Part shown: positions 1 through 9,336 of the stretch, piece after piece
Layout of the letters: each line of letters begins with the position of its first letter
How positions within the stretch are numbered: the stretch's first letter is position 1
DNA from: Linnemannia elongata
Taxonomy: Eukaryota > Mortierellomycota > Mortierellomycetes > Mortierellales > Mortierellaceae
Direction of reading: 5' to 3'
DNA length: 64,000 nucleotides
Assembly: GCA_036320915.1 (NCBI GenBank)
Contig: JAXBDG010000014.1
Coordinates: forward strand, 248,001-312,000
Notes under the pieces: model-generated
The model's database searches: none
What the model saw: the letters and a program-made list of their open reading frames with translations, nothing else
What the model was told of the DNA's origin: nothing
Translations under genes and position numbers: made by a program

Positions 1-271
1 AGGGCGCGGCGGCGTTAGGGTTATTGCGGTCCTGCAAGTAGTGGCGAGGGGGCCAGTTGGAGTCGAGGGAGCCGAAGTCCTTGCCGAGAGGAAAGCGACG
101 GGCGTAACCGGTGCACTTGCCTCCCTGGTCGGACCAGTCCTGCTTGCCGCCCTTGTTGAACTTCCAGTCAATGCAGTCAGCGTACGAGTGAGCCTCAGCC
201 TGGGGAGTGTAGGAGGAGAAGACGGCCAAGGTGGCGACGACGAGGATGGTGAAGGAAGACTTGAGAACCAT
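1..271 (-). CDS. Secreted protein with LPMO-like N-terminus (3' part missing at window edge)
   Basis: The minus-strand frame opens with ATG at 269-271 and stays open to the window edge, giving the first 90 residues. Residues 1 to about 27 form a classic signal peptide (hydrophobic LVVATLAVF core, small-residue cleavage site QAEA). The predicted mature protein starts with histidine (HSYADCIDW), followed by Cys and aromatic residues (GKCTGYARRFPLG). A histidine exposed by signal cleavage is the copper-binding residue of lytic polysaccharide monooxygenases, so a secreted copper enzyme or LPMO-like protein is inferred. The second copper-binding His lies outside the window, so enzyme activity is not shown. 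A TATA-type box lies about 155 bp upstream on the same strand. The alternative is an unrelated secreted protein with an N-terminal His. Confidence 0.75.
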   Translation of the reverse strand, partial: MVLKSSFTILVVATLAVFSSYTPQAEAHSYADCIDWKFNKGGKQDWSDQGGKCTGYARRFPLGKDFGSLDSNWPPRHYLQDRNNPNAAAP

Positions 272-3267
272 GATGATAAGGTACGGGGATTGTTGTTTGG
301 TAAGAAGGATATGGAGAAGGGTTAGAGTATTGTGGGGCGGGTACTAAGTAGTATAGTGGAAGTGGGTCTGAGATGACAGGAATGGGGATGAACGAAGATA
401 AAAATGTTGCCGGGAATGCCTTAGCTTTTATACTCTCCTCCTTAGGATCGAAAGAAAAGGAGTGAGTAAGCGAATTAGAACCAGAGCGCCCTGAGTAGGC
501 CAAACCCTGGTAAGCTATTCAATTGAATCGAGAACAGTTGTTCTTTCGCATTTAGGAATATGAGACGCGACAAGAACAAGAATTGACTGATCCTTTCCCA
601 ATTTGACTTGCTGTTAGTATTGGTTGTAGGTGGTGGTTGAGGGAACATTTCCATAAGATACAAAACAAAAAATACGCAGACTGAGTTAAAAGAAAACATA
701 GTGGTGAGCAATATATTGGTAGGGTCGAAGGAAAGGGCGAGCGTGAGAGAGAAGCAAAAGTGGCGAACGAATAGCCACTCTCCGCCAATGGTAGCTGAAG
801 CTGTGAGTTCTTGTTTAGTGTCAGCGGTGAAAGGGGACGGATGTGGAACTAGATTTGGATGAGCAATTGAGAACAGGGGCAAGCCCGTCTGTGCTACGTT
901 AATAAAAGTTAGCAAGCGTCGTTTTACTCATCTTCTCATTTTTCCTTTTTTTCTCATTTCTATTGACGCCATGAAATTGCTTGCTTGCAGTCATGCGCTA
1001 CTGACCAGGCCACCCTAACCGTACAACCATGCACACAGATACGCACCTTCTAGGGTAATAATGAACGGGTGGAGTTGGAAATGTGCCACAGGTGTCACAA
1101 AATAATAATTTGGGAGAGACTAAAGTGCTCACTTCCCCCACCCACTTCTTGGTACCCCCACCTTCGTTGCTGCTCCTCCTCTTTCTCTACGGTTCCATTC
1201 ATTGTAGCTATAGGAGGGGGAAGTTGTATATCTTTTGATTAATTGAGGTGAGTATGTGTATATTGAGAGCGTTTGTTGACAAAACAAAGCGCAAGAAATC
1301 GGGCTATCCTACTGCTTTCCCCCTCCTTGTCGTGTTCTGGACCTTGCATCTAGATGTTTATGCCGGCAAACGAAATAAATTGGATTGAAACAAGTACACA
1401 ATGCAGAGAAAAACAATAGTCCATTACTTCAAGACACATGAATCCCTACGAACAAAAAGAAGCGTTCGCGTTTTTTTTTCTTTCTTGTCGATATCAAAAT
1501 CTCCCTTCTATAGCGAATACTCTCTCTCTCTCTCTCTCTCTCCCTCTCTCTCTCTCTCTTTCTCACACACACACACACACAATCGACTCGTTGTTGTTTC
1601 CCCGGGAGGAAGAAAGAGGCTCATAGAGGAACACTAAAGAGGGGCAAAAAGAAGAAAGAAAGCGTGAGAAAAGATCTCTGATTTTCCCATCTCAGACGCA
1701 AACAATCAAATGATGGTCCTGAGTGTTTCTTTTTCGAAAAAAAAAAAACCACCACACCATATCACATTATGGTAACAATACTTCTTTCTTTTTTCCATCT
1801 CTCTCTCTCTCTCTTTCTGGTATAGGAACCGATAAAATAACGAGAGAGGGAGGGAGACTGAGCAACGAGGGCAAGGGCGCGTGAAATGAGAAAAACGAGC
1901 GAGAAAGCAAACAGCAAAGGTCCCCATCCCTACCGCAACCTAGGGAGGCAAGATGTCGCGTCTAGTGCTCCTCGGTGAGAAGAACAGCCAAGAAATCAAT
2001 TAAACCCTTCGGGAAATGAGATGCAGCAATGAATGAATCCTCGCTTATTGTTCTCTCTTTCTACTTGTTTTTGCGTCCAGACCCTTCGTCTCTCTTTTTC
2101 TTTCAACCCCGATGCAATTGTGCCTTCCAGCGAGAACAACGAAGAAACGAAAAGTATGGACATGACGCGTGCGTGATAACCGTGACGGGTTTTACTGCAT
2201 ATCGTACCACGGGGAAGTACCAACGCGCATAAAAATGAAAAAGAACAACAAAAAAAAGCAGTCCGAGATGATAAGGATTACCCAGCCAGGGCCATCCTAG
2301 GCAAAGGGAAGGGAGAAGGGACAGGGAGAGAGGATACAAAGTTAAAGGGCGCATGAAAAAAACTCAAACATAAATTGGTTTTTATTACATGTTGTCAGCC
2401 GTTGAGAGAAGAGCTCTTTTATCAAGGAATAAACGAATGATTGGATGCCCTTTCTTGTTCTTTTGTTATTTGTTTGTGTTGATCGATCGGGGAAAGGAGG
2501 AAGAGGCAAGCCCGACGGTTTTGCGTTCTCGTTCCACACTTTTCTATTAGCTTACCCACGCACGGAGAAAAAAGGACTCTCTGTGTTTTCTCCCCCTCCA
2601 CTTTCCTAATTTATGGGTACCGTACTTTTTTCTTTGTGCAAAGAGAAAGAGGAGAAGCCTACCAGGGGAACAAAAAAGGACCGATAGTAATGAGAACCTT
2701 AATTGTTGACAAACGTTTATTTTCATTCCTTTTTCTGATTGGAGGGAAGGGCACCTCCAGCTAGGGTAAGGCGGCCAAAAAGGAATTGACGAGAGGAATA
2801 AGAAAAAAAAAGGCATATGGAAGAATGGAGAGATGGCTGTCATCAGCAAATAGTTATGGCAATTGCAACGGCCGAAAAAAAATTGTGTTCCGTCAACTCC
2901 TCCCTCTCACTTTCGAGTCCCCTTCACCTCGTTCTTGTGTCTTTATTATGTTGAGCATTTCATTAAGCGCTAGACACGCGTTTATCCCTCCTTTCCCCTT
3001 CCTCTTTATCCATATCCCACGACCGGTCCCACTTCAGTTCTGCCCTTATCCAATTGTCCTACTGTCCAAAGATCAAATATATCCTATTCCAATGGCTGGC
3101 CCAAGACACCATTGTTCGCCTGCAGGCTATTGTGTTTTTCGCACAAAATTCAATCTGGCTTCTTTGATAATGTTGGTACCTATGCTCAGTGGGATGCAAG
3201 TAGGTTAGGATGGTTTGATGGTTTGATGGTTTTTTGGTTGGTAGCATGTGATATCGTCTGCGAAGTA
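272..3267. other. Long intergenic stretch without a convincing gene
   Basis: After the promoter of the left-edge gene, no frame here has protein-like composition. The open frames are Ser/Phe/Leu-rich readings of pyrimidine tracts. Visible content is a compound (CT)n then (CA)n microsatellite at about 1519-1580, a second CT run near 1799-1815, and purine-rich blocks around 1600-1680 and 2220-2340. It may contain decayed repeats that cannot be recognised by eye. Confidence 0.5.
425..432 (-). promoter_or_regulatory. TATA box of the LPMO-like gene
   Basis: TATAAAAG reads on the minus strand about 155 bp upstream of the ATG at 271. It is a consensus TATA box and the only one seen between that start and position 600. 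Confidence 0.6.
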
Positions 3268-3810
3268 ATGCCAAAAAGGTACCTAAGGGATCTATTAATT
3301 GGCTTGTGGCAGCCAAGCGTTCATAGCGATGTTGCTTTTTGACCCTTAGATATCGGCTCTTCCTATCATAAAGAAGCAGACTTCAGTAAGCGTTGGATTG
3401 TTCACCAACTAATAGGGAGCGCGAGCTGGGTATAGACCGCCGTGAGACAGGTTAGCTCGATCCTACTGATGAAATGTTGTTGCAATAGTAATTGAACTTA
3501 GTACGAGAGGAACCGTTCATTTGGATAATTGGTATTTGGGCTTGCCTGAGCAGGCAATGGCCCGAAGCTATCATCCGTGGGTTTATGGCTGAACGCCTCT
3601 AAGATAGAGCCAGTGCTACTCGACGAGTACCGCCTTTCCCGCTTTTTAGTTGAATACGAATAGATCTTGCAGAGTGGAAAGACTTTGTGAGGCTTCTGCT
3701 AATGTCAATTTCAAATATTGGAGGAGATAAATCCATTGCAGACGACTTTAACTGAACGAGTTATTGTAAGCTGTTGAGTAACCTTGTTGCTACGATCTGT
3801 GGACTTGACA
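3268..3810 (+). pseudogene. Dispersed 28S rRNA 3'-end fragment, copy 1
   Basis: From about 3268 the sequence follows the last ~550 nt of eukaryotic 28S rRNA in sense orientation. It includes the GGCTTGTGGCAG segment of the peptidyl-transferase region, an intact sarcin-ricin loop (AGTACGAGAGGAAC, near 3500), the GGCTGAACGCCTCTAAG segment, and a match to the terminal helix ending near TTGCTACGATCTG. Many substitutions and small indels, with no rDNA unit on either side, show that it is not a working rRNA gene. The 3' limit is approximate because similarity fades after about 3800. Confidence 0.85.
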
Positions 3811-4467
3811 ATCGAGCTAACACTCCAAGGGATGAACCTTCCAACGAAGAGATAAATAATCTTGAAAAACGGGTTCCAAGGTTATAGATTTCTGGATGCG
3901 GACCATTTTACACGACAACCCGTTGGACGCATTGGATTCAGGTGAGAAACGTCTATAGGGTGAAAATAAACGCGATTACTAGTTCAACCCGCTGGAGAAG
4001 AACTATTGAATGATAGACGAATGAGATGATGTATTGCTCTTTTATTTCCTTGCAGCGTATCATGCGATGACAGATTCTTATGTGTCGCTCTTTCTCGATT
4101 CACAGATGAAAAAAAAAAAATCACAAGGTTCTTATCATCAATGGCAGCATCCCCAGCCTTGAAGGCGCATCGCATACACTTGAAACGCTGTCTACGAGAG
4201 AGTCCCCCAATCATAGCCTACACCATAGAATCGATCAAAAGAGTATATTTTTTCTTTTAGAAAAGCTCATACATTACATGCCCGTTTTCCCCTTTTCATC
4301 ATTGATTAGCAAGCAGCCCTCCGCACGATCAGCCCTTCCCACCATTTTTGCTTGTTTACTTTTTATTATTCGAATAATTTTTTTCCCCTCATGTAGTCAA
4401 AACACATGCAAAATGAACCAGGAGAAACTCCAGCTCGGCGACATCTCTAGCACCTAAACACCAAAAC
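3811..4467. other. AT-rich intergenic stretch, no gene seen
   Basis: No frame with protein-like composition. The sequence directly after the 28S fragment (about 3830-4000) could be degraded spacer or unrelated DNA. Confidence 0.4.
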
Positions 4468-4895
4468 CTGAATGGTGGTGACTCCTGTAGGTGAGGAGTA
4501 TTAGTTTACTGCACGCACTACCACGACGCAGTAAATTTCTTACAAACAAAAAAAATAAAAAAAGATCTTTCCTAGTGTCCTTGCCATGGTGTATTTGGTC
4601 ATCACCCAAGTTCGCGCTCAGTTGCTGAGAAGAAGCGCCGTAGCGAGAAGCGTGAGCCCCCACCCTCAGTCAGGCATCCCGCTGTCAACACAACTTCCTA
4701 ACCTAACCTGTATTTCATTTCCTTACCTTTCTGTATTTATTTTGCCTTGTCCTTCCTGTTTACTCTGTTACCTGTTTTTTTTTCTATCTTTTGAATGGTG
4801 GTGACTCCTGAAGGTGAGGAGTTTTAGTTTACTGTACGCACTTCCACGGTGCACTAGATGTCTTACAAACAAAAAAAAACTTGATCTTTCTTATT
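4468..4895. repeat. Two direct copies of a ~100-bp repeat
   Basis: A block beginning GAATGGTGGTGACTCCTG occurs at about 4470-4568 and again at about 4793-4892. The two copies share the GGTGAGGAGT and TTACAAACAAAAAAA segments and the GATCTTTC that follows, with scattered substitutions between them. The ~220 bp between them is pyrimidine-rich. No open frame is conserved, so this is a short non-coding repeat family. Confidence 0.8.
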
Positions 4896-4986
4896 TTACC
4901 AGTCTCCTTTGATTTTTTTGCGTGTCCCTTGATCAATCCCCAGCGTCTATTGATCCTTTTCTGGCAACCATGGTGTGTTGCCTTTC

Positions 4987-5129
4987 TTGATGTTACCCTT
5001 TGATGTTGTCCCTTTGATGTTGTCCCTTGATGTTGTCCCTTGATGTTGTCCCTTGATGTTGTCCCTTGATGTTGTCCCTTGATGTTGTCCCTTGATGTTG
5101 TTCCTTGGTGGTGTCCTTTGATGTTGCAT
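4987..5129. repeat. 13-bp minisatellite upstream of the 58-aa secreted-protein gene
   Basis: About eleven units of TTGATGTTGTCCC (13-14 bp) lie in tandem. The central units are identical and the outer ones degenerate; further weak units trail on to about 5190. The array ends about 430 bp before the small secreted-protein gene at 5557. The only open frame through it encodes a repeated basic/polar motif and is a by-product of the repeat. Confidence 0.9.
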
Positions 5130-5452
5130 TTAGTGCGTTCCTTTGATACTATCCTTTGGTGTTGACTTTTGATGCTGACCCTTTTTATTTTCCAGAGCTA
5201 CGCAACATGACCCTTTTTGTCATTCCTCTGGTTTTTTCTGCCAAGCACTGTCCTATTGTTTTCTTCCTCTTGTCATATCCTCAAAATCTTTTCAATGATC
5301 CTCCTTACTCCTTACTTTCTACTCCCATTTTATTTTCCTTTCGTTAATAGCCCCAGTGCCAGTTCGTTATGTGTTACCTCCTCCCCCTTAGACAGTTCCA
5401 TTATTCCTTTTGTGGCCACTGCTTTCTTTCCTATGTGTATCATACAAAACTG

Positions 5453-5461
5453 TATATATAG
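5453..5461 (+). promoter_or_regulatory. TATA box of the 58-aa secreted-protein gene
   Basis: TATATATAG lies about 97 bp upstream of the ATG at 5557, in a pyrimidine-rich promoter. Confidence 0.6.
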
Positions 5462-5556
5462 CTTGCGTTACTCGAAAAATGTCCCACTTTAAATTCCACC
5501 TTTTCACCAATTGCTTCACTCAAATCAAGTCTGTCTCCAATCCAACCCAATCAAAA

Positions 5557-5733
5557 ATGCATCTCCAGTATTTACTTATTGCTTTCATCTTCGTGACCTT
5601 TGCGGCTGCCACCCCCATCAACACAACCTGCAACGAGAAAGCTGACTGCCCAAAAAATGTCCCTAGGGGCGTATCTTGCACGAAAGTCCTCGACAAATAC
5701 GGGTGCATAACCGGCTGCTCGTGCGTGGCTTAA
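5557..5733 (+). CDS. Small cysteine-rich secreted protein (58 aa)
   Basis: Single-exon frame of 58 codons. Residues 1 to about 19 are a strong signal peptide (LLIAFIFVTFAAA). The mature part of about 39 residues holds six cysteines spaced C-5-C-9-C-8-C-3-C-1-C, which would allow three disulfides as in knottin-like peptides. An NTT sequon sits just before the first Cys. The start is supported by an A-rich context (CAAAAATG) and the upstream TATA box. An AATAAA signal lies at about 5844, roughly 110 bp after the stop. The family is not recognised; size, secretion and Cys content fit an effector-like or antimicrobial-type peptide, but the role is inference. The gene sits in a repeat-rich island between two inverted 28S rRNA fragments. 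Confidence 0.7.
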   Translation: MHLQYLLIAFIFVTFAAATPINTTCNEKADCPKNVPRGVSCTKVLDKYGCITGCSCVA

Positions 5734-6319
5734 GTTAGTTTGCCTAATAGCCAGTCGCTTCTCCCTCATCAATAATGAAACATACTTGCTCCCCTCCTCA
5801 TATGAAGTCAGAGACTGAGGGGACTCATCCGTCGCAAGCCCCAAATAAAGGCATCAACCCCCTTTAGCTAACAAAAACAAATGCAAAGTTACACTGAAGA
5901 TATTCCCATGTGGTCCCTTCCAACCTCTGGCCTTCACAATCAAACTCCAATACAACATCACCATCCCACACTGCGAGCTTGTTGCCTCATAGGCATTTCA
6001 ACAGCTAATACTGTTCTCTTTTTACACACACACAACCCAGCAATGAAATTAGCAAAACATAGCACAGAAAAACCTGATCAAGGCTGAATGAGCCACGTTA
6101 AAATTCGTCCCTCTCAAAGAAAAAAAAAAACTCTCATGTGGTTCCCCCTCATACTGACTATGCTATCAACTCTTTAACTGCACAGTTTAGACGGAATGCG
6201 GTGGGTTTAGTTGTGTATGGCCGTAGCTTAGGAGGTAAGGTGTTGTTGTCCACAATATATCGGATGCAACACACAAAAGGTGCCAAGTTTCATTTTCCCG
6301 TGCACAAGCCCTGTAAAGG
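5734..6319. other. 3' flank of the secreted-protein gene and unresolved sequence
   Basis: Contains the polyadenylation signal near 5844 and then sequence without a convincing gene. The part nearest 6320 may be frame-broken upstream sequence of the LINE relic, but no recognisable motif is left. Confidence 0.4.
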
Positions 6320-6505
6320 TGTCATGTCCCCAAAGTCGATTGCACACTTTGCAGACAATGCAAACTCAAGAAGGAGGATAATGAACACGTTTGGAACTGT
6401 TCTTCGGCAGTCGAGACTACCACTACGACCTGGAAGGAGGCCTTGCGCAAGGTTGACGAGCGGGGTGTACAGGCGACAAACAGCTACAATGCAGCCAGCG
6501 CCTGA
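6320..6505 (+). mobile_element. Relic of a non-LTR retrotransposon (LINE) C-terminus
   Basis: A 61-codon stretch ending in TGA reads CHVPKVDCTLCRQC, then KKEDNEHVWNC, then SSAVET. The arrangement CxxC followed about 14 residues later by HxxxC, with a Glu-His-Val pair before the last Cys, resembles the zinc-knuckle tail found after the reverse transcriptase of many LINE-type elements. An in-frame TAA immediately upstream breaks the frame, so no complete ORF survives. An A-rich tract follows (about 6504-6530), as expected at a LINE 3' end. Assignment rests on this one motif. Confidence 0.55.
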
Positions 6506-6540
6506 AAGAAGGAAGAAAAAAAAGAAGAGATGTTCTTTTG

Positions 6541-7117
6541 AACAAATCTATTGAACAATGGGCTTCATCTCGGCAGATCATAGCAACAAGGCTATTATAC
6601 TGCTTACAATACCCCGTTCAGCTAAAGTCGTCTGCAATGGATTTATCTCTTCCAATGTTTGACATTGACATTAGCAGAAGCCTCACAAAGCATTTCCACC
6701 CTGCAACATAACCCCATGAGGTATGATCTTAGACCCAAGGGGCTATTTTTATTTGATTAAATATTGGGAAAAGGCAGTACTCGTCGCGTTCTAGCACGGG
6801 TCTGACTTAGAGGCGTTCAGCCGTAACCTAACGGATGATGGCTTCGGGTCATTCTCTGCTCAAGCCGACCCAAATACCAATTATCCGAATGATCGACTCC
6901 TCTCGAAAGTTTAATTGCTATTGCAACAACATTTGATCAGTAGCGTAAAACTGACGTGTCTCACGACGTTCTAAACCCAGCTCACGTTCCCTATTAGTAG
7001 GTGAACAATCCAACGCTTACTGAATTCTACTTCATTATGACAGGAAGAGCTGAAATCGAAGGATCAAAAAGTAACGTCGCTATGAACACTTGGCTGCCCC
7101 AAGCCAGTTATCCTATT
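6541..7117 (-). pseudogene. Dispersed 28S rRNA 3'-end fragment, copy 2 (antisense)
   Basis: The reverse complement follows the 28S 3' end from GGATAACTGGCTTG (near 7115) to a terminus resembling the mature 28S 3' end (CGAGATGAAGCCC then ATTTGTT, near 6541). The sarcin-ricin loop is damaged: the invariant AGTACGAGAGGAAC reads TTCGAGAGGAG. It therefore cannot encode functional rRNA. It is inverted relative to copy 1 and follows the A-rich tail of the LINE relic by about 10 bp. Confidence 0.88.
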
Positions 7118-7965
7118 GATAAAGCAGAAATCAGCAAAATAATAAGATGAAAATATCAGTTGCTAAAGCAGCGAACAGTAGGATGACAATTGGTAAAGTA
7201 ATAAACACTAACGTGGCAGATGGCAAAACAAAGGGAGAATAGGAGGGCAATTTGTATGTGATCCGTCGTCAGGCACGTTGAAATTTTCCTTGAAGTTTTC
7301 TTTTCACAACCATGATCGATCAACATTCATCTTACTTTTTTTCACGTCATATTTCCGCGCTACATTGTCTTTCTGAAACTCCTCCCAAACCCTCTGTTTG
7401 TTAGCTTTATACCTAGTTAAGGCTGTGGAAGTAAGGAAAACCCCACCAAGGATGCTAAATCATATGAATTGCATAAACTCTCTGTCACGCTTGCTCGTTT
7501 GAGAACAACTGATGTATAAGATTAGTGTCACAATAATATAGAATGTTCTTCTTCTTCGCCTTCCTTTACTATGCCCTCACTACCGCGCCACTATTAACCG
7601 CGCCTCTTCTTACCACGCCTCCAACCCTTATGTACATTAGTATAAACACCCCCTCTTCTTATACCATGAAACTGGATCCTTTTTGTAGCCTCTTCCACTT
7701 TTCCCTAGTATCCTTGTCTCTCTCTCCCTTCTTTCTTTTGTTCACTCCTTTATTCACACTCTATTGCTCTGTTTACTTTTATAATTGGTGTCTGTCATCT
7801 CATATATTTATCCACGTCATTGACTACCATTCAACAAAACCATCATCTTACTTTCCCTCTTCATCTCGCTCCTTCCTTCTTTGTTATTGCACCATATTGC
7901 AGCCCATCATCACTCTACTCGTTACCACCCCCATCACGTTCACGTTCTGCAGCGTTATAACTAAG
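7118..7965. other. Upstream region of the F-box/LRR gene
   Basis: No separate gene is seen. The frame of the downstream protein is open back to 7543, but that extension is a Ser/Thr/Phe/Leu-rich reading of pyrimidine-rich DNA and is treated as 5' untranslated sequence. Confidence 0.5.
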
Positions 7966-9183
7966 ATGTTCCGGATACACCCCCTTGATCTACCTGAGAT
8001 TCGCTCAATCATAGCCAGCAGTCTTGACCTTAAAGACCTCGCATCCTGTGCGCGTGTGAGTCAGGATTGGAACGACTCATTTACACGGCCACTCTACAAA
8101 TCTGTCGTTTTGTCGAAACGTGGTCCCAGTATTGAATCTATTGAGAGAAATAAGCACCTTATACAAGACTTGGAAATTCAAACCTCTTTATCGGTATATG
8201 CACGGGACAAAGCAATTTGTAGCGTCATGACCAACTCGAATCTAGCTACGTTGTGCTTGTGGAAAAGCCCGATTAGAGACAATGGAGTTCAAGCACTATC
8301 TGAAGCTCTCAAAATCAACTCGACTTTGACAACTTTGACCTTGTACCGCTACTCGATCAGATCCAACGGAGCTCAGGCGCTATCTCAGGCACTCAAAATC
8401 AACTCGACTCTGACAAGTTTGAACTTGAACCGCAACCCGATCGGACCCAACGGAGCTCAAGCGCTAACTGAGGCACTAAAGATCAACTCGACTCTGACCT
8501 TTTTGAGCTTGGATGACAACATGATCAGAGACACCGGAGCTCAGGCGCTGTCTGAGGTACTCAAGACCAACTTGACTCTTACCTTTTTGGTCTTGAGTAG
8601 CAATTCGATCGGACCCAACGGAGCGCAGGCGCTGTCTGAGGCACTCAAGACCAACTCGACTCTGACCGATTTGGACTTGGGGAGCAACGCGATCGGAGAC
8701 AACGGAGCTCAAGCGCTGTCTGAGGCACTCAAGACCAACTCGACTCTGACCGATTTGGACTTGGGGAGCAACGCGATCGGAGACAACGGAGCTCAAGCGC
8801 TGTCTGAGGTACTCAAGACCAACTCGACTCTGACAACTTTGAGATTGTGGGGCAACTCAGTCGGACACAACGGAGCTGTTGCGCTGTCTGAGGCACTCAA
8901 TACCAACTCGACTCTGACAACTTTGAGTTTGGGGGGCAACACGATCGGAGACTACGGAGCTCAGGCGCTATCTGAGGCACTCAATACCAACTCGACTCTG
9001 ACAACTTTGAGTTTGGGGGGCAACACGATCGGAGACTACGGAGCTCAGGCGCTATCTGAGGCACTCAAGACCAACTCGACTTTGACCGATTTGGACTTGT
9101 GGAATAACACCATCGGAGACAACGGAGCTCAAGCGCTGTCTGTGGCACTCAAGACCAACTCGACTCTGACCATTTTGAACTAA
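7966..9183 (+). CDS. F-box-type protein with ribonuclease-inhibitor-like leucine-rich repeats, C-terminally truncated
   Basis: The chosen ATG at 7966 gives 405 residues starting MFRIHPLDLPEIRSIIASSL, an F-box-like helix pair (LDLKDLASCARVSQDWN). From about residue 85 there are eleven 28-residue repeats of the form TNSTLTxLxLxxNxIGxxGAQALSEALK, typical of the NLRC3/ribonuclease-inhibitor class. F-box proteins usually recruit substrates to SCF ubiquitin ligases through such repeats; the substrate is unknown. Units 8647-8730 and 8731-8814 are almost identical, and 8899-8982 and 8983-9066 appear identical, showing recent internal duplication. The frame stops at TAA (9181-9183), but repeat sequence continues in the same frame, so this allele looks shortened. 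The first ~140 codons of the open frame are excluded as low complexity. Confidence 0.8.
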   Translation: MFRIHPLDLPEIRSIIASSLDLKDLASCARVSQDWNDSFTRPLYKSVVLSKRGPSIESIERNKHLIQDLEIQTSLSVYARDKAICSVMTNSNLATLCLWKSPIRDNGVQALSEALKINSTLTTLTLYRYSIRSNGAQALSQALKINSTLTSLNLNRNPIGPNGAQALTEALKINSTLTFLSLDDNMIRDTGAQALSEVLKTNLTLTFLVLSSNSIGPNGAQALSEALKTNSTLTDLDLGSNAIGDNGAQALSEALKTNSTLTDLDLGSNAIGDNGAQALSEVLKTNSTLTTLRLWGNSVGHNGAVALSEALNTNSTLTTLSLGGNTIGDYGAQALSEALNTNSTLTTLSLGGNTIGDYGAQALSEALKTNSTLTDLDLWNNTIGDNGAQALSVALKTNSTLTILN

Positions 9184-9336
9184 GGGGGCAACACGGTCGG
9201 AGACTACGGAACTCAGGCGCTGTCTGAGGCACTCAAGACCAACTCGACTCTAAGCAACTTGACCTTGTATGATAACTTGATCGGATACAAAGGAGCTCAA
9301 GCGCTATCTTAGGCACTCAAGACGAACTCGGCTGTA
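9184..9336 (+). pseudogene. In-frame LRR continuation beyond the stop codon
   Basis: Directly after the TAA the same frame reads GGNTVGDYGTQALSEALKTN and a further repeat (NLTLYDNLIGYKGAQALS), then a second stop (TAG near 9310), then ALKTNS. In the other repeats the codon at the first stop is Leu. These are at least two former LRR units lost from the protein. Confidence 0.85.

Noticed and set aside
475..915. Long minus-strand open frame near the left end
   Set aside because: Phe/Leu/Ser-rich composition with no domain, and an overlapping frame of similar quality. It appears to be a chance frame in pyrimidine-rich DNA.
3268..3810. Functional 28S rRNA gene
   Set aside because: Only the last ~550 nt are present, with scattered substitutions and no neighbouring 5.8S, ITS or 18S sequence.
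4947..5129. Minus-strand frame encoding repeated short basic/polar motifs
   Set aside because: It exists only because the 13-bp minisatellite keeps a frame open; there is no signal peptide or conserved flank.
6138..6554. 138-codon plus-strand frame across the LINE relic
   Set aside because: The protein-like signal (zinc-knuckle motif) lies in another frame starting at 6320; this frame ends in a Lys run from the A-rich tail.
8476..8796. Antisense frame inside the LRR gene
   Set aside because: It is a shadow of the 84-bp coding repeats; codon use fits the sense strand.
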